11,233 nt of DNA, taken from the NCBI GenBank assembly GCA_943325655.2, contig CALPQG020000038.1, positions 1 to 11,233 of the forward strand. The letters are read 5' to 3'. Source of the DNA: Bifidobacterium breve. GTDB lineage: Bacteria; Bacteroidota; Bacteroidia; Cytophagales; UBA9547. Positions 6,747 to 11,233 of the stretch are shown here, piece by piece. Made by a program: the position numbers and the translations under genes. Numbering within the stretch: position 1 is the stretch's first letter; each line of letters opens with the position of its first letter. The notes below the pieces were generated by a model, which did no database searches, had not been told where the DNA came from, and was given only the letters and a program-made list of their open reading frames with translations.

Positions 6747-8429
6747 ATGAAAAATAGTCCTAAAATATATGTATTGCTTTTGCTCCAAGTGTTGATGGGA
6801 ATGCCTTTGATGGCACAACAAACGCCTTGGGAGGACCCTGAAACCACCAAAGGTGAAATTAAAGATGCGAACTTTATCGTCGTGATTGACCGTGTCAATA
6901 CGCTTCCTCCTGCTTTTAGGACTTTTCCTAAAGTAGATATGGTGGCTCCTAAAGAACATTTTGAAACTCAAAATTATGAGTTCAATGATTATAAATTGAC
7001 AGTGCCGGATATTGAGTGTAAAGTGAAAATTTTGGGTGTTAAACCTAATGATCCCAAACCTGTAGTGGGCAATTATGTGAAAGCAGGATTTGGGAATTAT
7101 GTTACGCCTTATTTGGATGTGTTTTTGGCCAGTAAAGAAAATGAAAATTATGTTTACGGCGCAAGAATCAAACATTTGTCATCAGCCAATGGACCAGTAA
7201 GCAATTCGGGAAATAGCAACAACGAAATCAGTGCCTGGGGAAAATATTTCATGAAAGATTATACCGTCACTGGTGGCGTTGATTATTGGAGAAATCGCGT
7301 AAACTTTTATGGCTATGACCGTATTGCTGGTTTGCCCGAACCCTCCAAGAATGACATCAAACAAGTCATCAATAATGTGGTGGCCAACGTTTTATTGGAA
7401 ACTTCGGCCAAAAACAATACCGCATTCAACTTCAAAACTGGCTTGCAATATTCTTTTTTAAGTGACCATTACAAGGCCACTGAAAATGAAGTAATGTTGA
7501 ATTTTACGCCAAAATATGACATCGACAAAGACAGGGCGGTGATTGGAAATGCCAGTTTTGCGTATTCCAACAGGGCTGATTCTGGAGCATTGAACAGGTT
7601 TATGCTCGTGCTTCGTCCTCAGTATGCCTTGACCTTGTCCAAATTTAAAATCAAAGCCGGTTTTGATTTTACTTACGAAAACGATACGACCAAAACGACT
7701 TCAAATGCACATTTTTATCCTTTAATTTCCGCAGAAACAGAGGTGATTACGGATAAAATTATTGCAGAAGCAGGATTAGATGGGGGAATGGAGAAAAATA
7801 CCTTGCGTTCTGTCTTAGACCAAAACATGTTTATTGCTCCTCAGGTAAATATCTACAACACCAATAAGAAAATGGATTTTTATGTGGGACTGAAAGGAGC
7901 CCTGTTAAAGAACTTGACGTTTGCGACCAAGTTGTCGTACCGTAATTATAAAAACATGTACTTCTTTGTCAACGATACCGGCGACCGTTCAAAATTCAAC
8001 TTGTTGTATGACAACGGTACCACTTCACTCATCAAGTACATCGGAGAGTTGACTTACAACCAGAGTGAAAAATTAAGGCTTGGGATTAAGGGGGAATACA
8101 ACCATTACGAAACGTCTAAAATTGAAAAAGCATGGCAAAGGCCTAGCTTTACTTCCAATTTTTTTGCAACTTATAACCTAAGAAATAAAATTTTGTTTTA
8201 TGCCGACATTTACAACATGTCAGGAATCGTTGCCAAAGATTTTAAAACAAATGAAGTGAAAAATTTAAATACTATATTTGATGTAAACATCCGCACCGAT
8301 TATAGATATTCTGAAAAGTTTTCGGCATTTTTGGAAGTAAATAATTTATTCGCTCAAAAATACCAGCGATATTTATATTATCAGAATAAAGGGTTAAATT
8401 TAATACTAGGAATTACTTATAGATTTTAA
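6747..8429 (+). CDS. Outer-membrane beta-barrel protein, TonB-dependent-receptor-like without plug
   Basis: The 560-residue product has a signal peptide (about 1-23, PLMA before QQ) and a roughly 85-residue N-terminal region containing FIVVIDRVNTLPPAFRTFPK. From about residue 108 (NYVKAGFGNYVTPYLDVFLA) alternating strand-like segments run to the end. The last strand, GLNLILGITYRF, ends in Phe, the signature recognised by the BAM machinery. Residues near 528 (FLEVNNLFAQKYQRY) resemble the last strands of TonB-dependent receptors. I see no plug domain, carboxypeptidase-like domain or convincing TonB box, and the protein is shorter than true receptors. It may be a plugless channel or a structural barrel rather than a nutrient importer. 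It starts four bases after the TPR gene and overlaps the next gene by one base, so it is probably co-expressed with the motor genes. Confidence 0.82.
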   Translation: MKNSPKIYVLLLLQVLMGMPLMAQQTPWEDPETTKGEIKDANFIVVIDRVNTLPPAFRTFPKVDMVAPKEHFETQNYEFNDYKLTVPDIECKVKILGVKPNDPKPVVGNYVKAGFGNYVTPYLDVFLASKENENYVYGARIKHLSSANGPVSNSGNSNNEISAWGKYFMKDYTVTGGVDYWRNRVNFYGYDRIAGLPEPSKNDIKQVINNVVANVLLETSAKNNTAFNFKTGLQYSFLSDHYKATENEVMLNFTPKYDIDKDRAVIGNASFAYSNRADSGALNRFMLVLRPQYALTLSKFKIKAGFDFTYENDTTKTTSNAHFYPLISAETEVITDKIIAEAGLDGGMEKNTLRSVLDQNMFIAPQVNIYNTNKKMDFYVGLKGALLKNLTFATKLSYRNYKNMYFFVNDTGDRSKFNLLYDNGTTSLIKYIGELTYNQSEKLRLGIKGEYNHYETSKIEKAWQRPSFTSNFFATYNLRNKILFYADIYNMSGIVAKDFKTNEVKNLNTIFDVNIRTDYRYSEKFSAFLEVNNLFAQKYQRYLYYQNKGLNLILGITYRF

Positions 8430-9559
8430 TGCTTATCATAGAAAAACATATTAAAGCGCTTTTGTTTGAAAACGATTACGTCATCGTACCTGCTTTTGGT
8501 GGGTTCATTACGCATTACGTGAAGGCAGAAGTGAACAAAGTAAAAAGTTTGATTTCACCACCATCCAAACAAATTGCCTTCAATAGCTTATTGAAACAAA
8601 ATGATTGGTTATTGGTGTCATCCATTGTAAGTGTTGAAAATGTTAGCAGGGAAGAGGCGATTAAAATGATAGATGCTTATGTAGCAGCTATTATGAATGA
8701 AATTAACAATGACCGTTATTATAATTTTGAGGAAGTGGGGATGTTCTCTTTGAACAGGGAATACCAAATTTACTTCGAACCTTATCATAAAATCAATTAC
8801 CTCTCTCATAGCTTTGGATTACCCGAAGTTACAGCCAAACCAATCCGTAAAACGCCTGTGAAGCTGACCAATTTAAAAGACAGGTTACCCGAAAAATTGG
8901 TTACGCCCCATAAAGAAGGCAACCGATTTGTTCGTGTTGGGGTGTACATGCTTTCTTTGTTTATTTTGGGAGGCTCTTCTATGATGTTTTTGTTTATGAA
9001 TAAAGGGAATAAAGAATTGAGTTCTTTTAATCCTTTTTATACGGCTACTTCAACGCATATTTTAATTGATTCCAATGATTTGCCCAATCCGGCCTTATTG
9101 TATAAAAAACCAAATGTAGCACTGATTGAAGCAGAAGATAAAATAGAGAACTCAATTATTGAAGATAAAATGACCGAACAAGCCCGCGAGCAAGCAGGGT
9201 TGAAAATACCAGCAGAAGCCAAAACGGTGCAAATTGAAGCAGTTAAACCTGAAGTGAAACCAATTGTTGCTACACCTGTTACTGCAACTGTTTCTGCATT
9301 GTCAAGGGATGGTTTGTTAACAGAAAAAACTGGAAAGTCATACATTATCGTTGGTGGATTTACGGTTATGGACAATGCGCTTCAAATGCAAAAAATCCTT
9401 AGAAATGAAGGCTTAAAATCTCACGTAATTGCTCCTAATGGAGATGTTAAATTGTACAGGGTTACCTTGGGCGAATTTGATCAGCCTGAGAAAGCAAAAA
9501 ACAAATTAGAAGGTTATAAATCATTTTACGGAAGTTCAATCTGGGTATTAAATTATTAA
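8429..9559 (+). CDS. HU-CCDC81 and SPOR domain-containing inner-membrane protein
   Basis: This 376-residue protein has four parts. Residues 1-58 form the first HU-CCDC81 bacterial domain (YVIVPAFGGFITHY, PPSKQIAFNSLLKQND). Residues 60-130 form the second (AYVAAIMNEI, YYNFEEVGMFSL, YLSHSFGLPEV). A single membrane segment lies at 168-190, followed by a low-complexity Ala/Glu/Pro/Val linker at about 225-300. A SPOR domain closes the protein (302-376: SYIIVGGFTVMDNALQMQ, LYRVTLGEF, WVLNY). SPOR domains bind glycan strands lacking stem peptides at the division septum. HU-CCDC81 domains are a clade of the HU/IHF fold proposed to bind DNA or act in chromosome partition. The predicted layout is HU in the cytoplasm and SPOR in the periplasm, a possible DNA-to-septum link. 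The ATG overlaps the previous stop codon (TAATG), which indicates translational coupling. ExbB starts one base after it ends. Confidence 0.93.
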   Translation: MLIIEKHIKALLFENDYVIVPAFGGFITHYVKAEVNKVKSLISPPSKQIAFNSLLKQNDWLLVSSIVSVENVSREEAIKMIDAYVAAIMNEINNDRYYNFEEVGMFSLNREYQIYFEPYHKINYLSHSFGLPEVTAKPIRKTPVKLTNLKDRLPEKLVTPHKEGNRFVRVGVYMLSLFILGGSSMMFLFMNKGNKELSSFNPFYTATSTHILIDSNDLPNPALLYKKPNVALIEAEDKIENSIIEDKMTEQAREQAGLKIPAEAKTVQIEAVKPEVKPIVATPVTATVSALSRDGLLTEKTGKSYIIVGGFTVMDNALQMQKILRNEGLKSHVIAPNGDVKLYRVTLGEFDQPEKAKNKLEGYKSFYGSSIWVLNY

Positions 9560-9560
9560 T

Positions 9561-10259
9561 ATGTTATACATTCCATTATTACAAATTAGTGAAGGAAGTG
9601 CCGTAGCAACAGCTACAGCAGCGACTAATGTTGCAGATCAATCGGTAACAATTATTGACCTGGTAATGAGTGGCGGGATTTTCATGATTCCCATATTTAT
9701 TTTATCCGTTGCTGGAATTTATATTTTCGTTGAACGGTTATTGAGTTATAAAAAAGCAGACAAAGATCCTCAGCAATTTTTGGATAAAATCAAAGAAATG
9801 GTGCTTGAAGGTGATTTAAATGGAGCGAAATTGTTATGTACCCAAACCGATACACCAGTTGCAAGAGTAATTGAAAAAGGTTTGTCAAGAATAGGCAGCC
9901 CAATCAAAAACATCGAAGCAGCGATTGAAAACGTAGGGAAAATTGAAGTATATAAATTGGAAAAAAACCTGGCCGGAATGGCTACCGTTTCTGGCGGGGC
10001 TCCGATGTTGGGTTTCTTAGGAACAGTAACAGGGATGATTCAGGCTTTTATTGCCATCGCGCAACAAGAAGGTACTGTGAGTCCAAAATTATTGTCAGGT
10101 GGTATTTATGAAGCGATGGTAACTACCGCTGCAGGTTTGATTGTAGGCATTCCAGCCTACATGATGTACAATTACCTGATTGCACGTGTACAAAAAATTA
10201 CCCACAAAATGGAATACGCTTCTGTGGAGTTCTTAGACTTATTACAAGAAACTAAATAA
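9561..10259 (+). CDS. exbB: ExbB/TolQ/MotA-family proton channel subunit
   Basis: The 232-residue inner-membrane protein is the stator subunit that, with ExbD, uses the proton gradient to drive a TonB or TolA partner. Three membrane helices are visible at about 33-56, 138-163 and 183-208, with a cytoplasmic loop between the first and second. Conserved family signatures are present: GFLGTVTGM at 151-159 with pore Thr155, and GIYEAMVTTAAGLIVGIPA at 181-199 with Glu184 and Thr189, equivalent to Glu176 and Thr181 of E. coli ExbB. The N-terminal 30 residues before the first helix are Ala/Thr-rich. The length is normal. It lies between the SPOR gene (one-base gap) and the exbD-like gene (six-base gap). 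ExbB and TolQ cannot be separated firmly by sequence; the SPOR and TPR context points toward a Tol-like role. Confidence 0.95.
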   Translation: MLYIPLLQISEGSAVATATAATNVADQSVTIIDLVMSGGIFMIPIFILSVAGIYIFVERLLSYKKADKDPQQFLDKIKEMVLEGDLNGAKLLCTQTDTPVARVIEKGLSRIGSPIKNIEAAIENVGKIEVYKLEKNLAGMATVSGGAPMLGFLGTVTGMIQAFIAIAQQEGTVSPKLLSGGIYEAMVTTAAGLIVGIPAYMMYNYLIARVQKITHKMEYASVEFLDLLQETK

Positions 10260-10265
10260 TACACC

Positions 10266-10667
10266 ATGGATTTTAGGTCAAGAAATAAAATTGAAGTAGG
10301 GTTTAGTATGGCGTCGATGACAGATTTAATATTTCTGTTGTTGATTTTCTTTATGCTTACCTCTTCTTTTATTACGCCTTCAGGCTTGACGGTGAGTTTG
10401 CCGACCACCAAAGAACCCGTGATTATTCAACAAAAAGTAACGGTAACCATTTCAGCAGATTTGCAATACATGGTCAATGACAAACCAACGACTTTAGCCA
10501 ATTTAAAAGCCGACTTGGAACCATTGTTGTCAGGTTCACCTTCAGCAGAAAATCTGGTGGTATTGCATATTGATAGAACTGTTCCTGTAGAATATTTGGT
10601 GAATGTCGCTGATATTGCTACTGCATTGAAAGCCAAAGTGTCTATTGCCACTAAACCAAAAGAATAA
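10266..10667 (+). CDS. exbD: ExbD/TolR-family transport protein
   Basis: This 133-residue protein is the small partner of the ExbB-type channel. It has a short cytoplasmic N-terminus (MDFRSRNKIEVGFSMASM), one membrane helix at about 18-36, and a periplasmic domain at about 55-130. Asp20 in MTDLIFLLLIFFML corresponds to Asp25 of E. coli ExbD (Asp23 in TolR), the protonatable residue required for force generation. The periplasmic domain has the family pattern VTVTISADLQYMVNDKP, then VVLHIDRTVPVEYLVNV. The length fits the family (about 130-145). It overlaps the following TonB-like gene by one base (TAATG), so the two are probably translated in a fixed ratio. Confidence 0.95.
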   Translation: MDFRSRNKIEVGFSMASMTDLIFLLLIFFMLTSSFITPSGLTVSLPTTKEPVIIQQKVTVTISADLQYMVNDKPTTLANLKADLEPLLSGSPSAENLVVLHIDRTVPVEYLVNVADIATALKAKVSIATKPKE

Positions 10668-11233
10668 TGTTTGCGCCATCAAAAGAGGAAAGGAAGAATG
10701 ATGTAATCGGCATGAGTGTGTCGGTGGCGATTCATGCCCTTTTGTTTCTTTTGTGTTTTTTTATTTTTGTATACAAAGCGCCAAATCCTCCTTTGCCAAA
10801 ATACGGTGAAATTCGTTTAGGCTATGATGCCACAGGATTAGGCGAATCAAATGAGCAAATCAATACACCCCCAACGCCTGAAAATCAGGCTGTACCCGAA
10901 GAGACAACACCAGAGCCTACCCCTGAAGCACAGGAGCAGGTAGTTACAAATCCTGATGGTGTTGGAACAGTAACTGAAACCACCGAGAAAAAAACTACGG
11001 TTAAAAAAACAGAAACCAAAAAGACAGCTACCGCTTCAAATCCAAACAGTGTTTACGATCCTAACAAAAAAACAACTACAGCGGGTGGTGGCAATTCCAC
11101 TGCTGGAGGTGTTCAGGGAAACCCCAATGGCGTTTATAACGGCAAAGGTGAAGGTGGGGTAGGATTGGAAATGTCAGGTTGGGATTGGGATTCTGCTCCA
11201 GAAACCGAAGATATAAGAAAAGAGGCGGAGACA
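10667..11233 (+). CDS. TonB/TolA-like energy transducer, C-terminus cut by window edge
   Basis: The frame is open from ATG 10667 to the window end and gives 189 residues. A cytoplasmic tail (MFAPSKEERKND) leads to one membrane helix at about 13-36 that contains Ser19 and His23. The same S-x3-H spacing in TonB and TolA is needed for contact with the proton channel. A Pro/Glu/Thr/Lys-rich periplasmic spacer follows (about 64-135: NTPPTPENQ, TPEPTPEAQ, KKTTVKKTETKK), then a Gly/Asn-rich stretch (139-166). Last comes GLEMSGWDWDSAPE at 166-179, a segment often seen just before the C-terminal domain in Bacteroidota TonB proteins. That domain, which would tell TonB from TolA, lies beyond the window. 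The position directly after exbB-exbD makes the motor-arm role secure. Confidence 0.88.
   Translation, partial: MFAPSKEERKNDVIGMSVSVAIHALLFLLCFFIFVYKAPNPPLPKYGEIRLGYDATGLGESNEQINTPPTPENQAVPEETTPEPTPEAQEQVVTNPDGVGTVTETTEKKTTVKKTETKKTATASNPNSVYDPNKKTTTAGGGNSTAGGVQGNPNGVYNGKGEGGVGLEMSGWDWDSAPETEDIRKEAET

Noticed and set aside
6699..7175. 158-residue reverse-strand ORF opposite the TPR/barrel junction
   Set aside because: It lies wholly opposite two well-supported genes and has a His/Ile/Phe-rich composition typical of antisense translation.

Overview
The window is AT-rich DNA that looks like a member of the Bacteroidota, most likely in or near the Flavobacteriia. Evidence: an S46 dipeptidyl-peptidase, an HU-CCDC81/SPOR protein, the Bacteroidota style of ExbB-ExbD-TonB cluster, a perfect TAnnTTTG promoter box, and no clear Shine-Dalgarno sequences. 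All genes are on the + strand. No tRNA, rRNA, insertion sequence or CRISPR array is visible.

Left part (1-3508): single, separately transcribed envelope or secreted-enzyme genes. These are the C-terminal end of an OmpA-family peptidoglycan-binding protein (1-162), a membrane-anchored GH25 lysozyme (305-1114), and a secreted S46 serine dipeptidyl-peptidase whose specificity residue predicts DPP7-like activity (1382-3460). After each of these three genes lies an intergenic array of a degenerate heptanucleotide, roughly GTNNNGN, kept in exact 7-base phase. The middle array is a 259-bp compound inverted element with 33-bp outer arms and a 19-bp inner hairpin.

Right part (3576-11233): after a hairpin terminator and a promoter comes a tightly packed operon of six genes: a large periplasmic TPR protein, an outer-membrane beta-barrel without a visible plug, an inner-membrane HU-CCDC81/SPOR protein, an ExbB/TolQ-type stator, an ExbD/TolR-type stator, and a TonB/TolA-like transducer cut by the window edge. 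The genes are separated by 4, -1, 1, 6 and -1 bases.

Working together (inference): the last three genes form a proton-driven motor reaching across the periplasm. The HU/SPOR protein could join cytoplasmic DNA to septal peptidoglycan. The TPR protein and the barrel would be the periplasmic and outer-membrane partners. The set resembles a Bacteroidota counterpart of Tol-Pal, and it is the most interesting system in the window.
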